From an uncultured Planctomycetaceae bacterium (GTDB lineage Bacteria; Planctomycetota; Planctomycetia; Planctomycetales; Planctomycetaceae): DNA of 8,750 bases. The stretch is taken from the NCBI GenBank assembly GCA_937975745.1, contig CALJUK010000671.1:1-8750 (forward strand), written 5' to 3'. The notes beneath the pieces were generated by a model that was not told the origin of the DNA, did no database searches, and worked only from the letters and a program-made list of their open reading frames with translations. The translations under genes were made by a program, and so were the position numbers. Positions 1-7,109 of the stretch are shown here, one piece after another (position 1 is the stretch's first letter; every line of letters starts with the position of its first letter).

Positions 1-319
1 TGGTCACCCGATGCCGAGCCGCATTCTGCCCCGTCATGATCGAGACACGCGTCGGCGAACAGACGCTCATGGCGTAAAACTGGTTGAAGCGAATTCCCTG
101 GGCTGCCAGCCGTTCCATCGACGGCGTGCGATAATAATCGTTGAGGGGATATCGCTGCGGATGACCGGCGGTATCGGTCAGGAATGGAACCGATGTGTCC
201 ATTACACCCATATCGTCAACCAGAAAGACGACGATATTCGGCCGATCTGCCGCGGAGCAGTCGACAGTCGAGAACAGGACGGACACAACCACGAGCAGTG
301 CGGAAATGAGAGTTTTCAT
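1..319 (-). CDS. Secreted sulfatase (arylsulfatase family), N-terminal part, cut by window edge
   Basis: This is the first 106 residues of a sulfatase, which hydrolyses sulfate esters, in planctomycetes often those of sulfated polysaccharides. The start at base 319 gives a Sec-type signal peptide: K2, a hydrophobic stretch at residues 4-16, and a likely cleavage after SAA (22-24). The mature part opens with RPNIVVFLVDDMG (26-38), where D35-D36 are the usual calcium ligands. The signature C87-S-P-T-R91 follows, then TGQ at 96-98. C87 is the cysteine that a formylglycine-generating enzyme converts in this family, so the protein should be the Cys-type sulfatase. The N-terminal catalytic motifs are intact; the rest lies left of base 1. 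It is 90 bp downstream of aroE on the same strand, with no obvious functional link. The ribosome site is weak (GGGAGA, rather far upstream). The sulfated substrate cannot be told from this fragment. Confidence 0.93.
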   Translation of the reverse strand, partial: MKTLISALLVVVSVLFSTVDCSAADRPNIVVFLVDDMGVMDTSVPFLTDTAGHPQRYPLNDYYRTPSMERLAAQGIRFNQFYAMSVCSPTRVSIMTGQNAARHRVT

Positions 320-385
320 TCCAGCGAGAATAAATCTCCCGGGAAGCGGTTTCAAGCAGTTGGTTGGCGTCGGGTCGTCCTGCAG

Positions 386-404
386 GTGTCAATCTGGCTG
401 ACAC
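386..404. repeat. Short perfect inverted repeat between aroE and the sulfatase gene
   Basis: GTGTCA at 386-391 and TGACAC at 399-404 form a perfect 6-bp inverted repeat around a 7-base spacer. It lies just after the aroE stop codon and 67 bp upstream of the sulfatase start, reading on the minus strand. No T-run follows on either strand, so it is not a canonical intrinsic terminator. It could be a small operator or a weak RNA hairpin. A 6-bp repeat of this kind can also occur by chance. Confidence 0.3.
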
Positions 405-409
405 GACGC

Positions 410-1264
410 TTAACCAAAGACCTCTTCCAGGGCGGCTCGCATGACGGCCGGGTCGGGGTCGACGCCGGTCCACAGTCGGAAGCCGATCACTCCCTGATTC
501 ACCAGCATGCCGAGTCCGTCCAATGTCGTGCAGCCGCGCGACTGGGCTTCCTTCAGGAACGGGGTCTGCGGCGGATTGGGAATCACGTCGGCAACGACCA
601 TGCTTGCCGAGAGGCTGTCCACCACGACGGGGACACGCTGGTCGATGTTGGGGAACAGTCCGATCGAAGTGGCATTCACGACGACATCTGTCCCGGTCGG
701 AACGCGAAAATCGCCCTCCCAGGCGACGAACTCGGCTGCCACATGTGTCTTGTTCCGCAGCATCGCGACCAGTTCTTCACCGCGTGAAGGGCTGCGGTTG
801 ACGATTGTGATGTGGCTCGCGCCGGCCAACGCCGTCTCGACACCAATCGCCCGGGCGGCTCCGCCGGCTCCAAACACCACCACACGTTTATCGGCCGGAT
901 CAATCAGCTCCTTCAGCGATTCGACAAATCCTTTGCCGTCGGTGTTGTCGCCGATCAGCTGATTTCCCTGGCGCACGATGCAGTTGACCGCCCCCATCAT
1001 GCTGGCCGTCTCGGTGACGCCGTCGACGTAGTTAACGACGGTCACCTTGTGTGGAATTGTCAGGTTGCCACCGCGAAAGCCCATCGCCCGCATCCCGAGA
1101 ACAGCATTCCCCAGGTCTTCGGGAGCGACTTCGATCGTCAGGTACCGCCAATCCAGTCCGTGATGCGCGAAGGCCCGCTCGATCATCAGTTGCGTCGGAT
1201 TCTCGGCGACCGGTTGACCGAAGACACTGACCAATTCCTGTTTGAATGAACGTGGTTCTGCCAT
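410..1264 (-). CDS. aroE: Shikimate dehydrogenase (NADP+) homologue with variant substrate-binding motif
   Basis: AroE reduces 3-dehydroshikimate to shikimate with NADPH in the cytoplasmic shikimate pathway to aromatic amino acids. With the ATG at 1264 the protein has 284 residues, close to the family's usual 270-290. That start is preferred because AGGTGG (1273-1278) lies 8 bases upstream. A GTG at 1276 would add four residues. Visible motifs are FGQPVAENPTQ (15-25), GGNLTIPHK (65-73) with the catalytic lysine K73, GAVN (91-94), and GDNTDG (105-110) with D109. The nucleotide-binding loop GAGGAARA is at 132-139. NRS at 156-158, with a further Arg at 161, is typical of NADP preference. NATSIG lies at 197-202, and the C-terminal LVNQG contains Q257. 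The oddity is the first motif. The family normally has H-S-x-S-P, whose two serines bind the shikimate carboxylate; here it reads E-N-P-T-Q. The catalytic Lys/Asp pair is kept, so it is probably a true dehydrogenase with changed substrate contacts. A quinate or related AroE-like specificity is possible. Confidence 0.93.
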   Translation of the reverse strand: MAEPRSFKQELVSVFGQPVAENPTQLMIERAFAHHGLDWRYLTIEVAPEDLGNAVLGMRAMGFRGGNLTIPHKVTVVNYVDGVTETASMMGAVNCIVRQGNQLIGDNTDGKGFVESLKELIDPADKRVVVFGAGGAARAIGVETALAGASHITIVNRSPSRGEELVAMLRNKTHVAAEFVAWEGDFRVPTGTDVVVNATSIGLFPNIDQRVPVVVDSLSASMVVADVIPNPPQTPFLKEAQSRGCTTLDGLGMLVNQGVIGFRLWTGVDPDPAVMRAALEEVFG

Positions 1265-1272
1265 CGGAGGGT

Positions 1273-1278
1273 CCACCT
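1273..1278 (-). promoter_or_regulatory. Ribosome binding site of aroE
   Basis: On the minus strand AGGTGG sits 8 bases before the ATG at 1264. The alternative GTG at 1276 overlaps this motif and would have only the bases GGAAA immediately before it, so the site favours the ATG. Confidence 0.55.
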
Positions 1279-1488
1279 TTCCCGGGCATGGGCATTGAGT
1301 GAAGACTTGAGGTTTTTTTATCGGAACAGCATCTTCGGGAATCGTCGACCCGAATTCAACAGACCCACACGCTGCCGAGACGTCGTCCGACCAGTCGCTT
1401 CCTTATGGTCTGTCTGCTATGCTCCCGCTCATTGGCCAGGCCGCAATCGCTTCGAATTCAGATCGCACACCGACAGGACTCTCTCACC

Positions 1489-2307
1489 GTGGCGAAGACC
1501 CCATCAGCGACGACAGCCGAGACTGTCGCCGGCAGCGTATACGACTTCCCGAAGTACTACGATCTGGTGTTCGGATCCGACTGGAAGGCCGAGCACGACT
1601 TTCTGGTTGCAGCCTTCGAACGGTACGCGAAATGTCCCGTGCAGAGATTGTTCGAACCGGCCTGCGGGACCGGGCGGCTGATCTTTCGATTGGCCAAGAC
1701 GGGCTACGAAGTGGCTGGCAACGATCTGAACCCCAAAGCCGTCGCGTTCTGCAACAAACGGCTGAAGCGGCATGGCTTCCCGGAGACGGCATTCGTCGGA
1801 GACATGGCCGACTTCAAAGTTAGCAAGAAGTATGACGCGGCGTTCAACACCATCAACAGTTTTCGCCATCTCCCCAGCGAAGAACTCGCGCTGGCTCACC
1901 TGAAATGCATGGCGAATGCGCTCCGAATCGGCGGGCTCTATCTACTGGGTCTGCATCTGACACCGACCAAGGGGAAGGCCGTCGAGGAAGAATCCTGGTC
2001 GGCCCGGCGGGGCAACCTGGTGGTCAACACCTATATGTGGACCATCAAACGGGACAAGCGGGCCCGCAACGAACATATCGGCCTGCACTTTGATATCTAC
2101 ACGCCGACGCAGCAAATGCGAATCGATGATCGAATGGATTACCGGACTTACACGGCCGAGCAGATGAACGAACTGCTCTCGGGTGTGCCTGAGTTTGAAG
2201 TGGTCGAGACGCACGACTTCGCGTACTTGATAGACGATCCAATCACGATCGACGAGCGCACCGAAGATGTGATTTTCGTCCTGCGGAAGCGCGCAACCAC
2301 GACGTAG
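1489..2307 (+). CDS. Class I SAM-dependent methyltransferase
   Basis: This is predicted to be a cytoplasmic Rossmann-fold methyltransferase that moves a methyl group from S-adenosylmethionine to an unknown acceptor. From the GTG at 1489 it has 272 residues. An early YDLVFGSDW segment (24-32) is followed by motif I, LFEPACGTG (54-62). The motif II acidic residue is D79 in NDLNP, then comes GDMADF (104-109). The motif IV region YDAAFNTINSFRHL (115-128) and a C-terminal beta-rich part complete the fold. The frame stays open back to an ATG at 1405, but those 28 residues are rich in Cys, Arg and Ser, look non-coding, and that ATG has no Shine-Dalgarno. The GTG has AGGA (1475-1478) 10 bases upstream. 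It diverges from aroE and converges with the next gene, so it is probably transcribed alone. Nothing in the sequence tells whether the acceptor is a small molecule, protein or nucleic acid. Confidence 0.85.
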   Translation: MAKTPSATTAETVAGSVYDFPKYYDLVFGSDWKAEHDFLVAAFERYAKCPVQRLFEPACGTGRLIFRLAKTGYEVAGNDLNPKAVAFCNKRLKRHGFPETAFVGDMADFKVSKKYDAAFNTINSFRHLPSEELALAHLKCMANALRIGGLYLLGLHLTPTKGKAVEEESWSARRGNLVVNTYMWTIKRDKRARNEHIGLHFDIYTPTQQMRIDDRMDYRTYTAEQMNELLSGVPEFEVVETHDFAYLIDDPITIDERTEDVIFVLRKRATTT

Positions 2308-2309
2308 TG

Positions 2310-2397
2310 CCTTGTCAGGCCTTCAACTTAGGGTTCAAGAGTTTGGGCCGCGGCTCGTTGGCCGCTTCATTCTCGTTTCTCAACCCTAAAATCAAGG
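2310..2397. repeat. Nested inverted repeat between convergent genes
   Basis: Three paired arms nest in this 88-bp stretch. CCTTG at 2310-2314 pairs with CAAGG at 2393-2397. TTAGGGTT at 2328-2335 pairs with AACCCTAA at 2382-2389. GCGGC at 2350-2354 pairs with GCCGC at 2361-2365 around the 6-base loop TCGTTG. It begins 2 bp after the methyltransferase stop and ends 88 bp before the stop of the opposing gene. It may act as a bidirectional transcription terminator or RNA hairpin, although no T-run follows on either strand. A small dispersed palindromic element is another possibility. Confidence 0.45.
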
Positions 2398-2485
2398 TGT
2401 GACGCAACAGTAGCCTGGTTCCACACTCCACAGGAACTGGGCTTGAACGCTTCCCTAGGTACCGGGCTGTAGACAACTGCGGACG

Positions 2486-3568
2486 TTACTCTTTCCCCCA
2501 CAGGCCGTCGAAGGCGGTCGGGGGGCTCGGTGGTTGCAGGTGAGCGCCTCGGTTGTACTCGGCCCACAAGACGGGCCAAAGCTTCGGGTGGTCGTTGAGA
2601 ATGGACCGGGGAGCAGGGTACACGTACTTGATCACGACGTCGCCGAATTCAAACAGCCCGTCCGTCCCGACCGTGTTGCCGCTGGGCCAGCGTGATTTGA
2701 CGTTCATCAGTTGACCCACACGGTGGACTTCCATCGGTGTCAGAGGTGCGTCGAACGTCCGGCCCCAGGCGTTGGGATTCTTGCCGTCCGCTCCAAAGTC
2801 GAAGCGGTAGTCGTAGGCAATCGAGACGAACGCCGCCAGCGGGAGACCCCGTTGTCTGGCATACTCCCCCGACTTGGCGGCCGTTGCAGAGGGCATCAAT
2901 GCATGCCTGGGTTCGTACAACTGAGCGACCACGCAAGGCCAGGGAGTCCCTTCCGGCCACGGATGATTTCGATATCGCCAGCCATCCCGGCCGAAATCAA
3001 ATTGACCGTGTGCATACGCCGTAATCAACGCTCGGGGGGCGATCTGCCGGGTCTTTTCGACCACTTCCGCGACCATTTCCCGAATTGCCGGTGCGTAGCG
3101 AGGGTCGTGGCTGTAGCGGCTCCACTGATGCAGTTCGGTCCCAACGACCAGGAAGTCGGGTGGCCGACCAGCGGACCACTTGGTGAACTGCTTCAATCGC
3201 AGAAAAGTCTCGTCGAGATGTGCCGGCCACCAGTCGGAACCGGAGTACTCCCAGGGCTTCGCATCAGTCGGAAACTTCCCTTCGTCAAATGCAAAGAAGG
3301 CGAAGATTGTCTTGCAGCCGGTGGCCGCCTGAATCTTTGCGCCCAGCTCGCATTCTTCCCGCTTCGGTGTCTGGCCGGTGGGAGTCAGCGTCCCAGTCAC
3401 ACGAGCCCACTCGGTCAGCTTGGATTCGTCGCCCGCCCACTGCGTAATTTGAATATGCGTTCCGTGCAATGTGGGGAGCGGTTTGAGCGGGGACTCGGCC
3501 GCAGTCATGGTGCCGGTGAGGACGCAGGCCAGCAGGCAGATTATTGGGGACACTGTCCGCGGGATCAT
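2486..3568 (-). CDS. Secreted protein of unknown function
   Basis: I do not recognise the family. The ATG at 3568 has AAGGA (3574-3578) 5 bases upstream and gives 360 residues. The frame is open further upstream, with an ATG at 3583 and one at 3664, but neither has a good ribosome site and the longer N-termini would precede the signal peptide. Residues 1-24 look like a Sec signal: R4, a hydrophobic core at 9-17, and cleavage after TAA (22-24). C15 is followed by more hydrophobic residues and is an unlikely lipoprotein site. The mature part alternates predicted beta strands (TIFAFFAF 87-94, DFLVVGTELHQW 138-149, LPLAAFVSIAYDY 242-254) with amphipathic helices. Acidic residues lie near strand ends (E145, E219, E307). 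This pattern suggests a TIM-barrel, glycoside-hydrolase-like fold, which is an inference only. It shares a 143-bp divergent upstream region with the LRR-cytochrome gene. Confidence 0.82.
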   Translation of the reverse strand: MIPRTVSPIICLLACVLTGTMTAAESPLKPLPTLHGTHIQITQWAGDESKLTEWARVTGTLTPTGQTPKREECELGAKIQAATGCKTIFAFFAFDEGKFPTDAKPWEYSGSDWWPAHLDETFLRLKQFTKWSAGRPPDFLVVGTELHQWSRYSHDPRYAPAIREMVAEVVEKTRQIAPRALITAYAHGQFDFGRDGWRYRNHPWPEGTPWPCVVAQLYEPRHALMPSATAAKSGEYARQRGLPLAAFVSIAYDYRFDFGADGKNPNAWGRTFDAPLTPMEVHRVGQLMNVKSRWPSGNTVGTDGLFEFGDVVIKYVYPAPRSILNDHPKLWPVLWAEYNRGAHLQPPSPPTAFDGLWGKE

Positions 3569-3711
3569 TGTTGTCCTTCGCATAAATGAGCGTTCTCGTG
3601 GTGAAAAAATGTTGTTCCCAATCCACTTCTCGGTTAACGTATCACATGCTGCTGATGTGTTCATCCTATCGGATTGCCCTGCCGTCCTGCACTCCCGCGT
3701 GAGTCTGCCCC
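3569..3711. promoter_or_regulatory. Divergent intergenic region, presumed to hold promoters for both flanking genes
   Basis: These 143 bp separate two genes that point away from each other, so promoters for both should lie here. I could not pick out a convincing -35/-10 pair for either direction. A short imperfect dyad is present: CACAT at 3643-3647 and ATGTG at 3655-3659, separated by 7 bases. It lies about 50 bp before the plus-strand start and could bind a shared regulator, but it is weak. The plus-strand gene has no clear Shine-Dalgarno in front of its ATG at 3712. Confidence 0.4.
3574..3578 (-). promoter_or_regulatory. Ribosome binding site deciding the start of the secreted unknown protein
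   Basis: On the minus strand AAGGA is 5 bases before the ATG at 3568. It is the best Shine-Dalgarno among the three in-frame ATGs at 3664, 3583 and 3568, and the start it favours puts the signal peptide at the very N-terminus. Confidence 0.55.
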
Positions 3712-6700
3712 ATGCGAGCTCTGAACCCGCGAAATGTCCTGCGCTCGATTTCGACGGTCGCGGCGCTGATTGTACTTCTGTTGGCGGTGGCGCAAGCCGA
3801 AGATGCCAGCCCGGAAGACGCAGCCATCAAAGCACTCCAGGGAAACGCGTCCAACATCCAAAAGAATCGAGATGGGACAGTCCGGTTTGTCCGCTTCAGT
3901 CGGGCAAATGTGACCGACGAACACGTGCAGCAGACGGCCGCATTTCCGCGGCTCGATTATCTGGCGGTTGTGGCCCCCAACACAACCGACGCCGGTATCA
4001 CCCATCTGGGGCAGTTGACCAATCTCGACACACTGTTCCTGGAAGGTCCCGGCTTTACCGATGCCTCGGCTGAGGCCATCGGTTCTTTGCCAAAGTTGGA
4101 ATATCTGTTCCTCGATCGGACACAGATCACCGACGCAGGACTGTCGAAGCTGACCGGCCTTAAGACACTGAAGACGCTTTCCCTTGTCGAGGCTCCTATC
4201 ACGAATGCGGGGCTCGCGCATTTGTCGTCGCTGACGAATTTGGAAGTCGTCGTTCTCTCGCGATGCAACATCACCGATGCCGGGCTGGCCCATTTGTCGC
4301 CGCTGACAAGCTTGCGGCAACTTTCGCTCGACGGGACGAAAATCACCGGGACGGGCTTCGGGCATCTTGGTCCACTCGAAAAACTGAAGGGGCTCGATCT
4401 CTCCGACACTGCTGTGCAGGCAGACCAACTCGCTGCGCTGGGCAAACTGACCAGCCTGGAAGTTTTGCTGCTCGATCGGACCTCGGCCGATGCCACCGCA
4501 CTACAGGGTTTGCGGACATCACTTCCCAAGACGGTTGTCTCGGCCGAGCCACCGCTTGGCGACAAGAAAAGTCCGTACGCGAAGTTACTGGCTGGCAACC
4601 CCCTCGCAGCGGTCACGACGACACGGCAACTCGTCGAAATTCCGACTGAGGGGACCGTTCTGCCGTCCGTCCGAGACCGCTTCACGACTGAGGCCGAGCC
4701 GCCCGATTTCCAGCGACATGTGGTGCCGTTGTTGGGACGTCTGGGCTGCAACGGTCGGTCCTGTCATGGATCGTTCCAGGGGAAGGGGGGATTTCGGCTG
4801 TCGATGTTCGGTTACGACTTTGCGGCCGACATCGACGCGTTGACCGGGGGAGAAACACCCCGCGTGAACAAGGCGGACCCGCAACAAAGTCTGATGCTCC
4901 GCAAGCCGACCGAGCAGGAGCCGCACGAAGGGGGTCAGCGGTTCGAACTGGGAGGCTGGGAACATCGGCTATTGTCCCGCTGGATTGAAGCGGGTGCAAA
5001 AGGTGTCGCTGGCGAACCGCAGACAATGGTGGAACTGCAGATCGCGCCGCGGGAACTGCTGTTCGCTCGCGTCGGACAGGAAGTTCAGCTCCGGGCAATT
5101 GCAGTCTGGTCGGACGGCACACGGGAAGATGTCACGCCGCTGACACGCTTTCAGTCGAAAGACGATGCCATCGCGCACGTGACGCCCAACGGCCTGGTTC
5201 GCTGTGTCGGCTCGGGCGACACACACGTGATTTCCTATTACGACAACGGCGTAATCGCGACCCCTGCCTTGTTGCCCGTGACCGAGCAAACCGGCGAAAA
5301 ATATCCAGAGGTTCCCACGCCGACGCCGATTGATGCGCTTGTTGCCGAGAAATTATTAAAGCTGGGCATCGTTCCGTCGGAACCGGCTTCCGATGCGGAG
5401 TTTCTCCGCCGCGTCAGCCTGGACATTGCGGGCACACTGCCGGCTCCGGCCGAGATCCTGGCCTTTGTCGAAGACTCGTCCTCGGACAAGCGGGCTCGCA
5501 AAGTCGATGAATTACTCGAAACGCCCGCCTATGTCGACTGGTGGACCAATCAGCTTTCTGACCTGACAGGCTGCAATTCGCAGTACCTGGGTACGACCGA
5601 TATGAACACCCCGGCGGCCGGGCAATGGGCGGGCTGGATTCGCAGTCGGATCGAGCAGAACGTTGGCTGGGATCGGATCGCGGCGGGCATTCTCTTGGCC
5701 CACAGTCGCGATCCCGGCGAGTCCTACAGCCAGTATGCCGCGCGACAGAGCCGCTTCCTCGATACCAAAGACCGCCAGGATTTCGGTGCGATCGACAATC
5801 CGATGCATTACTACTGGTTCCGTTCGAACAATGTGACACCCGACGATCGGACACTGTCATTCGGGTATATTTTCCTGGGCGTCCGCCTGCAGTGTGCCCA
5901 ATGTCATAAACATCCGTTCGACCAGTGGTCCAAGCAGGATTTCGACCAGTTCAAGGAGTTGTTCACGCGCATTCAGATGGGAGTCTCGCCCCAGGCGCGT
6001 GTTGCGCAGGAACAGTTGAAGACGAAGCTCGGCGTGCCGACGAAACTCGATACGGCCGCGCTGCGGCGGCAGATGTATTTGCGCGTGGCGGCCGAGGGAC
6101 TACCCATCCCCTGGAACGAAATCTGGATCCAACCTCCCGGAGACAAACCGCAGACCGCACGGCTGCTGGGGGGGGAGGCGTTCGACCTCAATGAATTCGA
6201 AGATCCCCGCGAACCGCTCGTGGCCTGGTTGCTGAGTGATGATAACCCCTACTTCGCCCGGGCAATGGTCAATCGCATCTGGGCTCACTACTTTGGTGTG
6301 GGAATTGTCGATCCGCCGGATGACTTCAATCTTGCCAATCCACCATCCAACGCCAAACTACTCGACTGGCTGGCCGACGGATTCGCGGCGAACGGATACG
6401 ATTTGAAGTGGCTGCACCGGACGATTACCGGCAGTCAAACGTATCAGTTGAGTTGTCGACCGAACGAAACCAACAAGGCGGACGAGCGAAACTTCAGCCG
6501 GTCGCTGATTCGCCGCCTGCCGGCTGAGGTGACAATCGACGCGATTCTGCAGGCGACATCGGGCGAGAAACAACTGGCCCGTTCGCTGACTGACGTGGCG
6601 TACCGCAAAATCGCCCAGCATCCAAAGTCGATCCAGGCCCGAGGTGTCGATTACTCGCTGCTGATCTTCGGCAAACCTCTCCGGACAACTAACTGTGATT

Positions 6701-7077
6701 GCGAGCGCGAGATGCAGCCGACACTGTTGCAGTCGCTGTATGTCCGCAACGATCAGGAAGTCCTCGAATGGATCGAACGTGCGGATGGCTGGTTAACGGA
6801 AGTCAGTCGCCAGACGGGCCAGTCGCTTTCCTCCGATCTCAAACCGCCTGAAGCAGCGCTCGCCACGGTTACCGCTCCGCAACCAGTTCCGGTTGATGCG
6901 ACGACTGTTGAAAATCTCATTCAGTCGGCATTTCTGCGAACACTCAGTCGGCCTCCCCAGCCGGAGGAAATGACACGAGCAAGACGCCATCTGGCCGAAT
7001 CCGAGAACGCCGTAGAAGGTCTTCGCGATTTGTTGTGGGCGCTGCTCAACACGGAGGAATTTCTGACGAATCACTGA
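3712..7077 (+). CDS. Exported LRR - cytochrome c-like - Ig-like - DUF1549 - DUF1553 protein
   Basis: This 1121-residue exported protein belongs to the planctomycete PSCyt/PSD family, whose function is not established. Residues 1-29 are a Sec signal (R2, R7 and R11, hydrophobic 16-28, cleavage after AQA). Residues 67-258 hold eight leucine-rich repeats of exactly 24 residues, of the type ITDAGLxxLxxLxxLxxLxL. A PSCyt1-like domain (about 332-430) contains C346-N-G-R-S-C351-H352, a CX4CH motif typical of this family and a candidate haem c site. A Big_2-type Ig-like domain follows (about 440-523). DUF1549 (PSCyt2, about 538-755) has C728-A-Q-C731-H732, a classic haem c motif followed by KHPFDQW. 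DUF1553 (PSD1, about 832-1115) has NRIWAHYFG (854-862) and NCDCER (994-999). The DUF1501 gene follows 32 bp downstream, the usual partner, so the two are probably an operon. Redox-linked breakdown or anchoring of polysaccharides is often guessed for such pairs but not shown. The LRR array at the front is the unusual part. Confidence 0.93.
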   Translation: MRALNPRNVLRSISTVAALIVLLLAVAQAEDASPEDAAIKALQGNASNIQKNRDGTVRFVRFSRANVTDEHVQQTAAFPRLDYLAVVAPNTTDAGITHLGQLTNLDTLFLEGPGFTDASAEAIGSLPKLEYLFLDRTQITDAGLSKLTGLKTLKTLSLVEAPITNAGLAHLSSLTNLEVVVLSRCNITDAGLAHLSPLTSLRQLSLDGTKITGTGFGHLGPLEKLKGLDLSDTAVQADQLAALGKLTSLEVLLLDRTSADATALQGLRTSLPKTVVSAEPPLGDKKSPYAKLLAGNPLAAVTTTRQLVEIPTEGTVLPSVRDRFTTEAEPPDFQRHVVPLLGRLGCNGRSCHGSFQGKGGFRLSMFGYDFAADIDALTGGETPRVNKADPQQSLMLRKPTEQEPHEGGQRFELGGWEHRLLSRWIEAGAKGVAGEPQTMVELQIAPRELLFARVGQEVQLRAIAVWSDGTREDVTPLTRFQSKDDAIAHVTPNGLVRCVGSGDTHVISYYDNGVIATPALLPVTEQTGEKYPEVPTPTPIDALVAEKLLKLGIVPSEPASDAEFLRRVSLDIAGTLPAPAEILAFVEDSSSDKRARKVDELLETPAYVDWWTNQLSDLTGCNSQYLGTTDMNTPAAGQWAGWIRSRIEQNVGWDRIAAGILLAHSRDPGESYSQYAARQSRFLDTKDRQDFGAIDNPMHYYWFRSNNVTPDDRTLSFGYIFLGVRLQCAQCHKHPFDQWSKQDFDQFKELFTRIQMGVSPQARVAQEQLKTKLGVPTKLDTAALRRQMYLRVAAEGLPIPWNEIWIQPPGDKPQTARLLGGEAFDLNEFEDPREPLVAWLLSDDNPYFARAMVNRIWAHYFGVGIVDPPDDFNLANPPSNAKLLDWLADGFAANGYDLKWLHRTITGSQTYQLSCRPNETNKADERNFSRSLIRRLPAEVTIDAILQATSGEKQLARSLTDVAYRKIAQHPKSIQARGVDYSLLIFGKPLRTTNCDCEREMQPTLLQSLYVRNDQEVLEWIERADGWLTEVSRQTGQSLSSDLKPPEAALATVTAPQPVPVDATTVENLIQSAFLRTLSRPPQPEEMTRARRHLAESENAVEGLRDLLWALLNTEEFLTNH
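3910..4485 (+). repeat. In-gene array of eight 72-bp units encoding leucine-rich repeats
   Basis: Eight consecutive units of 24 codons run without insertion or deletion. They begin at residues 67, 91, 115, 139, 163, 187, 211 and 235 of the protein. Each starts with a [VITF]-T/Q-D/N/G/A-like turn and ends before the next strand. The units at 163 and 187 are the most alike (ITNAGLAHLSSLT and ITDAGLAHLSPLT), and their DNA is also similar, which suggests fairly recent duplication. A ninth, degenerate unit begins at residue 259 and breaks off. Confidence 0.85.
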
Positions 7078-7109
7078 CAGTCGACATTCACTGACTGCGA
7101 GAGATACGA

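Noticed and set aside
11..787. Long plus-strand frame (258 codons) across the sulfatase and aroE genes
   Set aside because: It spans two real minus-strand genes and the gap between them, and its translation is low-complexity (His, Arg, Gly, Asp), so it is a shadow frame.
1313..1319. Run of seven T on the plus strand as a terminator
   Set aside because: No GC-rich hairpin precedes it and no plus-strand gene ends upstream. It lies in the divergent gap between aroE and the methyltransferase.
1415..1423. Extended -10-like TGCTATGCT as promoter of the methyltransferase
   Set aside because: The -35 position (TCGCTT) is a poor match and planctomycete promoter rules are not well known. It is possible but too weak to annotate.
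1405..1488. Upstream extension of the methyltransferase to the ATG at 1405
   Set aside because: There is no ribosome site, the 28 residues look non-coding, and the GTG at 1489 has AGGA at a suitable distance.
3569..3664. Longer N-terminus for the secreted unknown protein starting at 3664 or 3583
   Set aside because: It would put 5 to 32 polar or charged residues before the signal peptide and lacks good ribosome sites. The ATG at 3568 fits better.
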